Below, in pieces: positions 1-10,872 of a DNA stretch of 64,000 nt. Every line of letters begins with the position of its first letter. Position 1 is the first letter of the stretch. Source of the DNA: Clytia hemisphaerica (Eukaryota; Cnidaria; Hydrozoa; Leptothecata; Clytiidae). The stretch covers positions 124,001 through 188,000 of the forward strand of contig CACVBU010000127.1 of NCBI GenBank assembly GCA_902728285.1. The letters run 5' to 3'. The translations under genes and the position numbers were made by a program. A model generated the notes under the pieces. It searched no databases, was not told the origin of the DNA, and saw only the letters and a list, made by a program, of their open reading frames with translations.

Positions 1-835
1 CATTTTTTCACTGTCATTTTACCAGATTTTGATAAAAAGACTTATTCGTTAAAGGTTTTTCATAATTACTAACGCCAAATTATTTTAAGTTGTCACAAAA
101 AGCTCAAGAAAAATTGAGCAAAAATAATGTCTTGCCATTGATTAAGTTTATTATTTCAAAAGATTAAGTTGATTTTAAAAAGTTACGGCCGAGTAAGTAT
201 TATTAAGTAACGACCTAACTTCCTAAATTGTTACAGCCCTACCTCTATTTAGCAATAAATGTTCTTATATTTTTAAAAGAGCTAATATAACTGAATGATA
301 CTTTAAAGGGTTTTAATACCAAATTTCATTGTTTTAAGTTAAAACTGAGTAATTACTGTTTTCCTCCTTTTGTTTACGTTTAGAAAAAAGAATATGTGGT
401 TATCCGCCGAAAATTAGTAATTCAAGAGGACAGCTTATCTTGGTTGTATGGTTGCTCGTGTGACCCATTTAAACAAATCTACATCGATGGCCTTTCATTT
501 GATAGCGATTATGTCCAGAAAGATCAAGGTATTTTGAAATACCAGTGCTCAAGCGTTTTGAACTTCCCGTGGAAAAACGAATTTTCTTGTCCAAATAAAC
601 TAGAAAATAAATAATGACTCCCCTCTTTAGAATAGAATTTTCTTAGAAAAAGTCTCATGGCATCGATCTGAAATCAGCAGAGTTGCAAAAACATCACATA
701 TTTTGATGGTGAAGTTGTAATAAACTAGTATGAACCGGTAGTATTAATTTAGGGGAGTTAGAATTTACTGTTACACCTTCAGTTAAAAAACATTTTCTTA
801 AATATCTGATGCGAAATATTTTTGCTTTCCACTAG
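1..835. other. Left flank of KDZ gene, no confirmed gene
   Basis: Mostly AT-rich non-coding sequence. An open frame at 384-614 follows a TTTAG acceptor-like site at 379-383 and encodes a Cys-containing segment with YGCSCDP near its middle. It could be an upstream exon of the KDZ gene that begins to be recognisable at 836, but I cannot match it to the family and no good donor ends it. Confidence 0.3.
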
Positions 836-1714
836 ATTTATGCATCCATCAAACCGTTGCAAAGATTCTAATTCCCGAACTTGACGGGTGGACCGAAGAT
901 GAAGACCCTTTTGGTATACTTTTTTAGCTAAAGTTTTGTTTGCTTTGTGTTTTTTACATTGTTTACAAAATGACGGACTCGTGAGACCCTTGAAGGCTGT
1001 CCTGGGAAATTTTGCGCGCCTGAGGCGCCTTTGCGATGACCGGAGGGCAACATTTCCACTACAGCTGAAACGAAGTCTTTCATTATTGTATTTTGCGAAC
1101 TGTTTCCTTGCACGCTTTTCGAAATTTTGTTGAATACGTCAATTCAAGAAAAATTAGATGAGAATGAAGTCATGCATTCCAGATAGTCGTGCAGAATTAT
1201 TGCGAAAGATTAGCCGGTTAACAATATTCATTCTTACCAATGCACGCATTAGCCATTCTAATTACAGGACACAAAGTAATTAGATCTTTTTTTCCCTAAA
1301 TTTAGAAACATTTGAAATCCATACACTGAAATCCAAAACGGTAAGTAATGCGAAATGCACTGAAGATGACTTACGTAGTTTGAAAAGAAAATGTTGGTTT
1401 TTAAATAGTATTAATCATCAGTCGTTTGTTTTGTTTTTTCTCCTGTTAATTGACAATTACTTTTAAGTAAATTAAAACTATACGTTTTAGGAGCTCTAGT
1501 TAAATAGATAATTGCGCTTTAAACATTTTGTTTGTAGCCTTTTTTTAGTGATTTGATTGGATCTTCATCATACTTTGAGGTCTTTGAAAAATCAAGACGT
1601 GTTTTTGTGAGCTGTGCTTTTGTCGGGGAGAAGATAAAAAAATTAGCCTGTATCTTATGTTGCATTATTAGGAGACTGATGTATACGATATCGCTTTCGC
1701 CAATATAAACACAG

Positions 1715-2122
1715 TTCTTGTGGTGGTCGAGGGGGATGTTGGGGTTGTGACGTTTAATGGAACGCGGTTTTACTGCAACATATGTCACAAAAACCATTGT
1801 ATCCATACAACGTACCTGAAGAAAAGACAAAAGGAAGATGAGCCACCTGAATTTTTGGATGATTATTTCAAGATCAAGCCATCCACTGAACACACGAAAA
1901 CCAAAGACGCAGTCTCTAAGAAGCAGATTCCATTTGATGTCCCTCCCCACATGAAACATACTGCTCAATCCCCGAATGAGTATTTGCCAAAATTTAGAGA
2001 ACTCTTTTTTTGTACTGACGACGATGAGTTATGCCGTGCAGATTGTGGTGGTGCTTTGATGACATCAAGCAGTTTTTATGACGTTCCGCTTTATTGCAAA
2101 GGATATTCGATTATGTGCAGAG
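1715..2122 (+). CDS. KDZ transposase exon with Cys/His-rich region
   Basis: Bounded by ACAG before 1715 and GTAGGT after 2122. It begins with two bases that complete the codon left by the 836-913 exon. It encodes GDVGVVTFNGTRFYCNICHK followed by HCIHTTYL, the Cys/His cluster that precedes the catalytic core in KDZ proteins. The second half holds CTDDDELCRADCGG and ends in MCR. The pattern is typical of the N-terminal zinc-binding part of Dileera/Kyakuja transposases. No stop occurs within the exon. Confidence 0.75.
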
Positions 2123-2241
2123 GTAGGTTGTATAGTCTTTATGCACACTTTCTATAATTCTAGGTTGTATTTTATGCCACATGCCTCATGTTTCTATTGT
2201 TTTTAATAAAAGTAGATAAATATTTAAAATCGTCTTTTCAG

Positions 2242-2391
2242 TGAAGACAAAAGAATGCGAACTGTGCCACAAAGTTTGGGATTATGGGGGGATTATGATG
2301 GTGGATGTCAATCCATTCTAAACATGGAAAAGTTTTTGGTGCACCACAGCCTTCTCAGAGACTACATGTATCATTTTCTCCATAGCAATAG
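2242..2391 (+). pseudogene. KDZ transposase exon with frameshift
   Basis: Starts after TTTTCAG in phase with the previous exon and encodes KTKECELCHKVWDYGG. The reading then has to move to another frame, in a G-run near 2285, to continue as ILNMEKFLVHHSLLRDYMYH up to a GTACTA donor. Both halves match the expected family pattern, so this is one ancestral exon broken by a small indel. Confidence 0.65.
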
Positions 2392-3816
2392 GTACTATTA
2401 AAGGAGTGAGGACTCGAGAAGTTTTTTCTTTTATCAAATATTTTATTGCGTTGTGTTGGCATTATTAAAGATCTTTGCTCTAAAGCAAGGTCTAGAGTTT
2501 TGAGTCTAAACAGAATCTCGCGTTAAACGAAAAATTATTTATATTGCCTTTATTATGTTATTCTTCAATTATACACCTTTAACTTACATGTTCACCTTCA
2601 GTTTACAATAAGACAATAAATATATAAGAATATCTTGACTGCATCAAAGATGCTTCTTATTTATTTATCTATATTATAATACGCTTAAATCGGAACTCTC
2701 CCATTCTCGCATGAGGCTTTTTCGCTAGCGATTTTTAAATACACGGCAATTTTTTTCGCGCCTTTTTGATTGTATATTCAATTCTATTCGCCAAGTGCAC
2801 TTCCATTCAAGAGAGCACATTTCTCCTTGATGGAGAAACACAACTGACTGTGTAATAGCACTATCAACATAATTTATAGTTTTTAAAAAAAAAGTTTATG
2901 TCGGTTATGAAATAATTTTGATTCACATGGGAATACGTCGAAGATAAAATTTGAGTTTTCAAAAAGACATCATATTTATGATTACCCTTGAGATTAATAA
3001 AGCTCCGATGACATTTCCCTTCTATTTGATACTCTGATAAAAACATTTCAATTTAATGGACTTGACAATATGAGAAAAGTTGATGACTTATTCCCAATTC
3101 AATTATGAAATTTTTTAATCAATGTTTGCTATTTTTTGTTCTATTGAGATAGCAAAATGAAAACGCTTTTACTTACGCATTGAGTTTAATTGTTAAATAA
3201 TTGTTGACTCTGTTAAGAGGTATTGAAAAAAGGCACTCTTTATATTCCACCGTAAAGCACTGTGGTCTTTGGAGTGATCGGTGTTGCCAAGTACCTCTAA
3301 TACTGAATTTGAATTTCTATTTGTTTTTTATCTTCATCCTTGCGTGAGGAAAATAATAGTCTTTCCTCTCCCAAAAACCCAAAAAAAGCACGTTTAAAGT
3401 ATGACCGATTTCTCGCGAGAAATTTTTAACTCAATTTTCACCAATATTTGCATGAGCATTATTTTTAGCGAGTCAAGAACATTATTGTTTGAAGGTTTTC
3501 AACAAAAGAAATTATGACAAATTTACAAATTTAATAAGGAGAAGAAAAATCAAAATTCAACTAAAAATACTTTCACCATATTTTTTAATGTGCATTAATT
3601 TTAGTGTCCCCTTAAAAATTTTAAACATCAATTTTTACGAAAAAGGCCTAAATTTAAGAACATTTCTTCTCGCAAAATAAGTACATTTGTATACAAATCC
3701 CTACAAGTTTCTGAAAAATAGAAAAGCGAGCGAAGCGAGCGTATTAAAAGGAGTAAGAAGTCGTCTCGGACGACGCCGGGACGGCTAGTTTATCTTTATT
3801 CTTTTTATGTTTCAAG
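2392..3816. other. Long intron or inserted sequence, no gene seen
   Basis: Lies between two phase-matched KDZ exons. It is AT-rich with no coding signal. A short repeat GCGAGCGAAGCGAGCG is at about 3725-3741, followed by a GC-rich stretch. TATTAAAGGAGT near 2395 and TATTAAAAGGAGT near 3743 resemble each other and might mark the ends of an insertion, but I could not define inverted repeats. Confidence 0.3.
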
Positions 3817-4083
3817 TTGCACCCTACACGGATATTACCAGATAATGGTGAAGGAACACAGTGACGCAGGAAGAACCCTTGAAAGATTCCGTCACAATGA
3901 TTTACGGTCGTCGTGGTACGCTTTCCTCAATTTGTTGTCCATCTCTTTTGAAGACGGTGCTAAATGTGGTCAATGTGGCAAGATACCTGACATCGTAGTG
4001 TGTGATGCCACCGGAATGGGTTATCAACGAAAATTCCTGACAGCTGGTTTATCCGACAGTGGAAATCAATTTGTTCATAAAAG
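3817..4083 (+). CDS. KDZ transposase exon with first catalytic acid
   Basis: Encodes HGYYQIMVKEH, then FRHNDLRSSWYAFLNLLS, then CGQCGKIPDIVVCDATGMGY. The CxxCG and VVCDAT blocks are family hallmarks, and the Asp is the likely first catalytic residue. Starting at 3817 rather than at the better CCAG at 3838-3841 makes the phase agree with the exon ending at 2391. The end near VHKR is inferred: the expected GT donor reads AT there, and the open frame runs on to 4219 without family-like sequence. Confidence 0.65.
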
Positions 4084-4699
4084 ATATTCGTATGATTACC
4101 TTAATTGTTACTTATTACGTGAAACACAAGATATAAAAGGGGGCAGGCAATTGCACCACGACACCTATGACAGTCAGTACGGCGGTGACGCGATTGTCAA
4201 ATTTGTAAAATGCAGTTAGTATACCCGGGTATACCCAGTTACTGATCGCAAAACAGATGGTGTGAGTATGAAAAGCAAAGCAAAATTTGTGTACTGTAAA
4301 TGGTAAAAAAGCAAACTGTTCAAAAAAAATTGAGATTTTCGAGAAAAAAATGTTCTAAATTTTGATTTATCAATTTTAAAAAGAAGAATTTTGTTTCGAA
4401 GACGACTTTCGCAAAATTTCTTCCAAAAATGATTAGGCCTTGTAAGTACAAAAGGGGCTTATGGTCCTTTTCAAAATGTTGAAAAATCAGCTAGCTCACA
4501 TTGCGTTCTGGAGCAAATGCTTGCCCCTGAATATATCAAAATACGTCAATTAAAATTTCAGGGAAATATTCACCACAATATTTTGTGACATGGCTAGATC
4601 TACAACGCAACTTGTTTGTTCTTTTTTAATCAAATAAACTTTGTCAGTAAGTAAAATTAATTATGTTGTCAAATTTCTCCGTTTTTGTTATTCCTCCAG

Positions 4700-5203
4700 A
4701 AAACATGAGGATAGAATTGCGATTTCAGAACAAAACATTCGGAAGAGGACGAAGAAATGGGTGGATGCGAAACTAACCAAATTCCAGTCGAACTCATTGA
4801 TATTAGAGATGAGAACCAAATACAGAACCATCTATAACATTATGAAATGGTCATTGGACACATACACGAACGTTAAAAAGTTTCCCAAGAGCCTCAAAAA
4901 TATTTTTCAGTTACTTGTATCCACGTCACCGGTATGTTCTTATATCGAGCCATCTGACGCTGTTTGCGAATTGGCATTGAAAATGCTTCAGCCTAATGTC
5001 AAGTCAGACAGTAAGCTTATGGAAGAGATCCAACATCACCTACCACATTTCCACCTTCTCCTATCATCATTGACAATCGAAAACCAGCTTCCTGATGATT
5101 TTAAAGGTTTGCTTCTCGATTTGACAGACAAAGCTAAACAGCCTTTCAAAGTCGCTGAAAGAATTAACACTGAAAAGTGTACAAGCACATCAGAAATTTG
5201 TAG
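4700..5203 (+). CDS. KDZ transposase exon, central helical region
   Basis: Acceptor TCCTCCAG before 4700 and donor AG/GTAAGA after 5203. Encodes about 167 residues, open throughout, starting KHEDRIAISEQNIRKR and rich in Lys, Leu and Ser. This is the variable insertion region between the first and second catalytic blocks of KDZ transposases. It has no motif recognisable on its own, and the assignment rests on position and splice sites. Confidence 0.6.
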
Positions 5204-6126
5204 GTAAGATTGAAGTGAGTCTACATCTGATATTATTAGTTACATGAGTCTTCTCGAGTCCCACCTCGAGACGACCGTGCAACGAATTTATCCCGTTGAA
5301 GTCCCTTGTTGCATCTCTTCTCCAAAAGCACGAAAATTTTTCAGAACTATCCAAGTAGATACTTACATCAACAAAGAGCTACAAAGTAAATCAAACAGTG
5401 AAAGTGGGATCAGTGAAAGTTACATTTTATAACATCGCAATCAAAAGTCTTGCTGTATCCATTAAACTCAAGAAAAGTAAAAATCAAAATAACTTTGAAG
5501 ATTTTCCTGGATTTTCTGTTTCTTGACTTTCTCAACCCCGACCATTTCAATTTCGATTTCAAGTCTTTTCAAAACAAAACATTCGAATCTTGATCAAAAC
5601 ATTCGAAAGCACATTCGTCAATATGCAATGTCTTCTTTTTTTTCTCAATCGAACGTGAGGAAGACAGATACGGTATATATCCCACCTCCACGTGATGTCT
5701 TTTGACCAATGAAATTGTTAGATTCTTACTGATGCGGGATAAATGTTTGTATCGAATACGTTAGGAAAGAATTCTTGAATTTTCGCTTTTTGCAGGAATT
5801 TACTTTCGTGAATTGAGCTTTTCAAAATATTTCGTGACAGAAAACTGTCGCGATTCGGCTTTTCCTTCTTCTTATATTGATTTCCATTAATTTCTGTGAA
5901 GAAAAGGGCTAAAACCTGACGTTCTTCCACTAATGAGCCTCAAATGTGTCCCAAAATTATTCTTTCAGGCTTGGTTCTTCAGCCATCTTTTTCAGGGAAA
6001 AGGGGATCCTTAATTGATTATTATAGACGGAAGAAAATTAACTTTTTTTGATTTGTTTTTTTTCTCACCCAGCTTGGAAAAATAGTGACATATTCAAGAC
6101 AAGACTTCCTACAGGTATAAACAAAG
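5204..6126. other. KDZ intron region, exon probably lost
   Basis: The exon that should connect 5203 (phase 2) to 6536 (needing phase 1) is not recognisable. An open frame at 5241-5356 after ATTATTAG has the right entry phase, and its last codon would leave the right exit phase, but it ends at AG/TAGAT with no GT donor and lacks the expected family motifs. The rest is AT-rich and empty. Confidence 0.35.
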
Positions 6127-6411
6127 CGGGGGGGTACTAGGTTTGCGAGGTGACGGGTATGTCCGAGCCAAAAATCGAAAATCGACCCTTTGAGAGACAA
6201 AATTTTGGTGATTTTGGGACCCTTTGAGAGACTTTTTCCTAAATTTTGGTCCATTTTTTCCAAATTTTGGTTTGATTTTCACCAAATTTTGGTGGCAGAG
6301 ACTAACTTTTGAATTTGTACCCCTTTGAGAGACTTTTGAGGAATGAGAAAAGGTACCCTTATGGCTCGCACATACCCGGCACCCATTTTGCCTAAGTACC
6401 CCCCCCCCGGG
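6127..6411. mobile_element. Short repeat-filled TIR element, family A copy 1
   Basis: Flanked by an 8-bp target duplication AAACAAAG at 6119-6126 and 6412-6419. The ends are inverted repeats of about 45 bp starting with a G-run and GTACT, then GGGTATGT.CGAGCC. The interior is a series of units sharing CCCTTTGAGAGAC plus AAATTTTGGT. No coding capacity. It sits in a KDZ intron. Copies A2, A3 and A4 have the same ends but a different core motif. Confidence 0.8.
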
Positions 6412-6535
6412 AAACAAAGAAATTCTACAACTTCAGAACCACGTCGAGCATCATTTACTTGTTTAAAAACTACTGCCAAAAGGTCTTATTTTGAAACGAG
6501 ATATGTTCTTTGCATAGTTTTCTTTTTGATTTTAG

Positions 6536-7048
6536 CACCCAAATACATCATTTACGACAACGCCTGTCATCTACAAACGTACGCATTGAATAGAGATCCA
6601 CTCTATTTCCAGTGGACGAAGTTTCTTGTCGACCGTTTCCATTGGAGAAACCATACCGGTAAGCTAGAAAGACCCAGAGTTATAAAATTTTATTTGTCCT
6701 TCATGTTATTCAAATTGCTTTAATACAATTTCTTTACAAACTATTCTACGACAAGAAACAGATTCAACACCTTTAACTCAAATTTTGTAACTTTTGAGAC
6801 TTGCACTCAAAATGTTTCCTTTGAATCATTTTATTCCATGATTACGTGTATATTTTTCAGCTTGTTCACTGGGGTACAACATGGCCTTTTATTCGTTCCT
6901 GGAGAAAATCAATTCGGAGATCAACGAACAGGAAAATGCCAAAGTAAAAAAACTTAAATCACAGCTGGCGTACATGACCCCAGAACGATTTATCGCCCAT
7001 TGCAAATTGTTTTTCTGGTTCAGAAATAAAAAAGCAAATGAAAAATAG
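6536..7048 (+). CDS. KDZ transposase last two exons
   Basis: Exon 6536-6658 lies between TTTTAG and GGTAAGC and encodes IIYDNACHLQTYALNRDP and VDRFHWRNH. Exon 6861-7048 follows TTTTTCAG and encodes ACSLGYNMAFYSFLEKINSE and ERFIAHCKLFFWFRNKK before the stop. The joined reading crosses the intron in phase. YDNAC and the DRFHW..H..CS block are diagnostic of KDZ transposases. The exons look undamaged, unlike the 5' half of the gene. Confidence 0.8.
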
Positions 7049-7105
7049 TTCATATATTATTACATTTTCATACTCTTAGGGAAACTTATAATGAAGTTTT
7101 TTGTA

Positions 7106-7123
7106 AATAAATTTGTAAATAAA
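7106..7123 (+). terminator. Polyadenylation signals after KDZ gene
   Basis: Two AATAAA hexamers at 7106-7111 and 7118-7123, about 60-75 bases beyond the KDZ stop codon, placed as expected for 3' end processing. Confidence 0.5.
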
Positions 7124-7317
7124 GATGAATTCAATAATTTAGTTTTATTGTTTACCTTTTAAATTATCCTGTCCTGTCTTTTCACCAGATTTAAAGGTAG
7201 ATTAAATTGAAGGTTTTTGATTTCTTTTACACTTAGTCGTTTTTTGTTTTGGGTGGTCAAATTTTTTTATCCTCCAGCTCCCCCCCCACCCCCACATTTA
7301 AATTTTTTTCTGGAAGA

Positions 7318-7671
7318 GCCAATTTTGATTTCTTGTCTCTTGGTTGATTTTATTTCGAATTCCGAGTTTGTATCGTCCATCAGAAAACGAAAAGCCAAGA
7401 AAAACCCCGAATAATACTATCTGGTATAGCTAGAGTCAATATGTCATCAAGGATTTTGATTTCTTGTCTCTTGGTCGTTTTTGTTTCAAAGTCCGAGATT
7501 GCATCACCCATCAGAAAACTAAAAGCTGAAAACCCAAAATAGTACTATCTAATATATCTAGAGTCAATGTGCGTTCGAGGATTTTGATTTCTTGTCTCTT
7601 GGTCGTTTTTGTTTCGAATTCCGAGTTTGTATCGCCCATCAGAAAACTAAAAGCTGAAAACCCCGAATAAT
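7318..7671. repeat. Tandem array O, left block (~130-bp unit)
   Basis: About three units with period ~128-131 bp. Each has ATTTTGATTTCTTGTCTCTT, a CCCATCAGAAAAC segment and TACTATCTGGTATAGCTAGA. The array resumes at 12342 and again at 13735. It is interrupted by element X and then by element P. No spacers and no associated genes. Confidence 0.85.
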
Positions 7672-8417
7672 ACAACCTCGTCCCCATGACGATTTGCTTT
7701 TTATATAGGATGTAGCAAATCGCCCTGGCAAACAACATTAGTATTCCCTTTGATCTGTTGTTATTCACCGACACGGAAAATTATGACAGAGTCAGCATTT
7801 TTTTCGTGTGGGCGTCTATATGTAGATCGATGTGAAGTGCTAACTGTCTGCCTGGTAAAAACAAAACAGTTTTCGAAGTAAAACTTTCAGTCAATATATT
7901 GGACATTGGATATATAATGAAATGTCAAAAGTGTTATCTTGTTATTTTTGTACGAAAGACTGGGTAGGTCTTTTTTTTATGATGTATACTATAGGTTGGA
8001 AGGAGACTAGCCTACCACTTACCACTACCACTATACAATTTTATTGTATGCCCAGCATTTTCATTAAAATTGCAACTGAATTTTTGGTTGTTGTGTTGTT
8101 GTGGGACTGTACTTTTGTAAGGACATAATCCAACAGGGGTGAGAGGGGTGAGATGACAATAAATCTCAATTGAACATATCTTTGGGCTTTGTATTTTCAA
8201 ATTTTCTCGTAGTTTGCACCCCCCTCCCCCTTTTATGAGTATACCAACTTTTTTCTGGGGTCTTTCTAGGGGGTACAGTACCAGGATTTGCCAAAAAAAC
8301 TGGGGTGGGTGAGAATTTAGGGGAAATAAAATAATAAAGGGGGTTTGAAAATTTTGGCCAATCTGATAAATACAAATATGGTCAGTTAAAGAATAAATGT
8401 GATTGATAGCAAAAGTG

Positions 8418-8670
8418 GGGCTGAGAGTTTGAATTTCTCAGATTCTTATAACGGTTGAAAACATAGCCAATCAAATTTTGTTATTCTTTTACTGGTCACA
8501 CTTTCTTAGAGAAAGCGCAACTTTCGAAATTTGGTTTTTATTTTAGTAAGTGAGGACAGCGCTAAATTCGAATTTCCCACTGTAAAAAATGTGAGTCCAA
8601 TATTGGACTCACAGCTCAAACCCGTCTTGTGTACATCAAATTATAAAAAACACACGACGGGTCTCCTGTC
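8418..8670. repeat. Dispersed repeat L, copy 1
   Basis: A 253-bp block nearly repeated at 53642-53891. It begins GGGCTGAGAGTTTGAATTTC, contains AACGGTTGAAAACATAGCC and CAATATTGGAC, and ends ACACGACGGGTCTCCTGTC. Without inverted ends or coding capacity it looks like a SINE-sized repeat of unknown class. Confidence 0.75.
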
Positions 8671-8677
8671 CAAGTTT

Positions 8678-8988
8678 CATTGGGCCATTCCAGAAAAAAA
8701 ACATTATATACCCCCTAATGGATGACTTCAATTTTTGAAATAAATTTTGGCACAGAATTCCAGGCAAACTTTAAAGAGAAAGTATCGGAATTCCATGAAT
8801 TTTATTACTTAATTTTGCATTAAAGAGTATTGGAATTCCATGATTTTTTTAGGTTATACAGTAACGGAATTCCACGGTTTTGATAGGTATTTTGTAAATT
8901 TATTCCGGACTTTCTTGAAAGCAATTTGCTACGGAAATTCCATGTCGTCCATTGGGGGGTAACGAATAAAAACTGGAGTGGCCCATTG
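8678..8988. mobile_element. Short repeat-filled TIR element, family M
   Basis: Ends are inverted repeats sharing GGGCCA.TCCAG and ACCCCC.AATGGA.GAC. The interior repeats GGAATTCCATG-like motifs (about five times), each holding an EcoRI-type palindrome GGAATTCC. It sits directly after repeat L inside repeat K. No clear target duplication. Confidence 0.6.
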
Positions 8989-9130
8989 TAATGGCTGCAT
9001 ATACTTTGTACTCTTTAGATAATTTTGGTGGTGCATATAGAGCAAGTTTTCTTCAAAACGGATGTTCTGTAAGAAAGGGGAGGGGATAAAATTCCATCAT
9101 AGAAAGATACCCTCTGTGAACTATGTTTGC

Positions 9131-10552
9131 ATAAACAGCCTTCTGACCGAGTCCCTGTTTCACTAATAATAATATTTAATTCAAAAAGCTAACAAGATGT
9201 GGTGTGGATAATTTTAATATGGTGCAGTGAGAGCTACAGATCGAATCTGTGTTTGGCTGGACGCACCAGTCTTTATGATTAACTTTATAAAGATACAGTC
9301 TGTATTGCAATAATTCTTTGTATTTGTATAACAAGTGTGTGCATTTTGAAAAAATCCACTTGCAAATATTATTTTTTTAAGTCAGCTTATTTTAAAGCAT
9401 TGCATGAAAATTGAAACCAGCAATAGCTTTTTGTCAGCAAAAATAACTACTTTGCAGACAAAATTTTAGCCTATTTGGAAGAGTCTTTTTTATAATAAGT
9501 GTACTAATAAAGGGATAATCAGATTGTTTGTAATTCAGCATGTGGCATATCCTTCTATTGTCCATTTTAAAAAAATTCAAATTTTGATACCTCAATTTCG
9601 GAAAATTGTTACACAAAAATACTTTGAGGTTTTACTTGGTACATTTTGCGAAAATGATTTTCACGGTTGCCACCCACCTTTTGCTAAAATTCTTTCATAT
9701 TCCAAGAGGTTTTTCAGGATATTTAGTATAAAGATTGCATTCCGTGGAACTAATTTTCGCAGTACTCTTTTGCGCTTAATTGTAAAGGGGGTCACTTTGC
9801 AATTTTCCAGGGAAAAAATCCCCCCCCAAAAAATCATTTTATAATGATACCCCCCAATTTTATGAAATTTCCCTTTATTCTCCTAAGGGTTATTGGGAAA
9901 ATCACCCCAAAATCAATCTTAATATTGACCTCCCCATTTTATGGATTTGCTCCCAAAGAACCAACTCCCCTAATTATTCCACCCACCCCGCCTACAATTA
10001 AACACAAGAGTAGACACCCAAAAACGCAAAAATTATTTCCGCAAAAATTAGTTCCTGCGAAAAATATTGCTAAACTTGTTCTTGATCAGAGTGATTTATT
10101 CATCCCTAATATATGGGCTCTTTTACTTTATAGTGTGTTATAATTTCCTGGAATTCTCAGACTTGGAGAAGTAGAGAGATTTTTCTGAATGAAAACAGTG
10201 AAAATCTTTAAATATTTCAATGATCAGAAAAGAGCTTACAGCTTACATATGCATGTGCTTGATTCTCTCCTACTGTAGAAATAATTTGACTCAAAAATAT
10301 TCCAAAATAACCTGCCTGATTTGTTTCCAAAAAGCCTATTATAGCACCATCAGAAAGAATTTATATGCCCAATTACCAACATCATATCCTTTTGTAATAT
10401 GATATATATAGGATGAAAAGTGAAAAAAGAATAAACCTTGTATATCAAGAATATTTTGAAAATTTCTTTCTGTCACTAGAATTTTAACAACACAATCAAG
10501 TGTCAAGACACAAAATTTGTAACTGTAAGCCTCTTTGTAAAATACACTTACA
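9131..10552. other. Interior of element X, no gene seen
   Basis: Open frames at 9524-10143 are C-run and AT-rich translations without protein-like composition. A short piece at 10021-10070 resembles the CCGCAAAAATTAGTTCC unit of family Y. Otherwise nothing recognisable. Confidence 0.4.
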
Positions 10553-10872
10553 GGGGGGGGGGGTTCATGGTTGGCGGAGGAGCGGAGTCGGCCCTTTTTT
10601 CGGACAGAGTGGCAGCAATTTGGCAAAAATTTAGACAGAATTACGGAAATTGGGTTCTCTGACGGAGACGGAAAATTAGACAATTTTAGTGCAGAATTTC
10701 GGAATTTAGCAAAAAAATTTGCGGAATTTCGGAATTGGTAAAAGATATTCAAAATTCTGAATTACAAAGGAATTTTCGGTGACGGAATTTTGGTTCAATT
10801 TAAGACGGTTTGACGGAAATTGGATAAAAATTCGCGGAATTGCGGAATCGGGTACCCCCTGAAACCCCCCCC
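10553..10872. mobile_element. Short repeat-filled TIR element, family C
   Basis: A G-run at the left end (after TTACA, 10548-10552) and a C-run at the right end (before TTACA, 10873-10877). TTACA is the likely 5-bp target duplication. Next to the runs are GGGTTCA and TGAAACCC. The interior has many GACGGAAATTGG / GCGGAATTTCGG units. No coding capacity. Confidence 0.7.

Larger units (their letters stand above)
836..7048 (+). pseudogene. KDZ-superfamily transposase gene, multi-exon, decayed
   Basis: DNA transposase of the Kyakuja-Dileera-Zisupton type. Exons I can place: 836-913 (CIHQTVAKILIPELDG), 1715-2122, 2242-2391, 3817 to about 4083, 4700-5203, 6536-6658 and 6861-7048. Phases agree across the first four junctions: 913 to 1715, 2122 to 2242, 2391 to 3817 (acceptor AAG at 3814-3816), and 6658 to 6861. 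Family signatures are the Cys/His-rich YCNICHKNHCIH block, the core VVCDATGMGYQRK, and near the end IIYDNACHLQTYALNRDP followed by VDRFHWRNH and CSLGYN. D in VVCDAT and in YDNAC are the likely metal-binding acids. Damage: a frameshift near 2285, a lost donor near 4083 (AT in place of GT), and an exon missing between 5203 and 6536, since phases do not join there. Stop codon TAG at 7046-7048. The family match is confident; the exon model is inferred by eye. Confidence 0.8.
8250..9130. repeat. Dispersed repeat K, copy 1, interrupted
   Basis: Left part (about 8250-8417) and right part (about 8990-9130) resemble a continuous stretch at 35735-36055. Shared features are TTTGCCAAAAAAACTGGGG, AAAATTTTGGCCAAT and TTGGTGGTGCATATAGAGCA, with moderate divergence. 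In this copy L and M lie between the two parts. Ends are not defined. Confidence 0.45.

Noticed and set aside
9524..10143. Two adjacent ORFs of about 100 codons in element X
   Set aside because: They translate C-runs and AT-rich repeats, with no domain-like composition or splice context.
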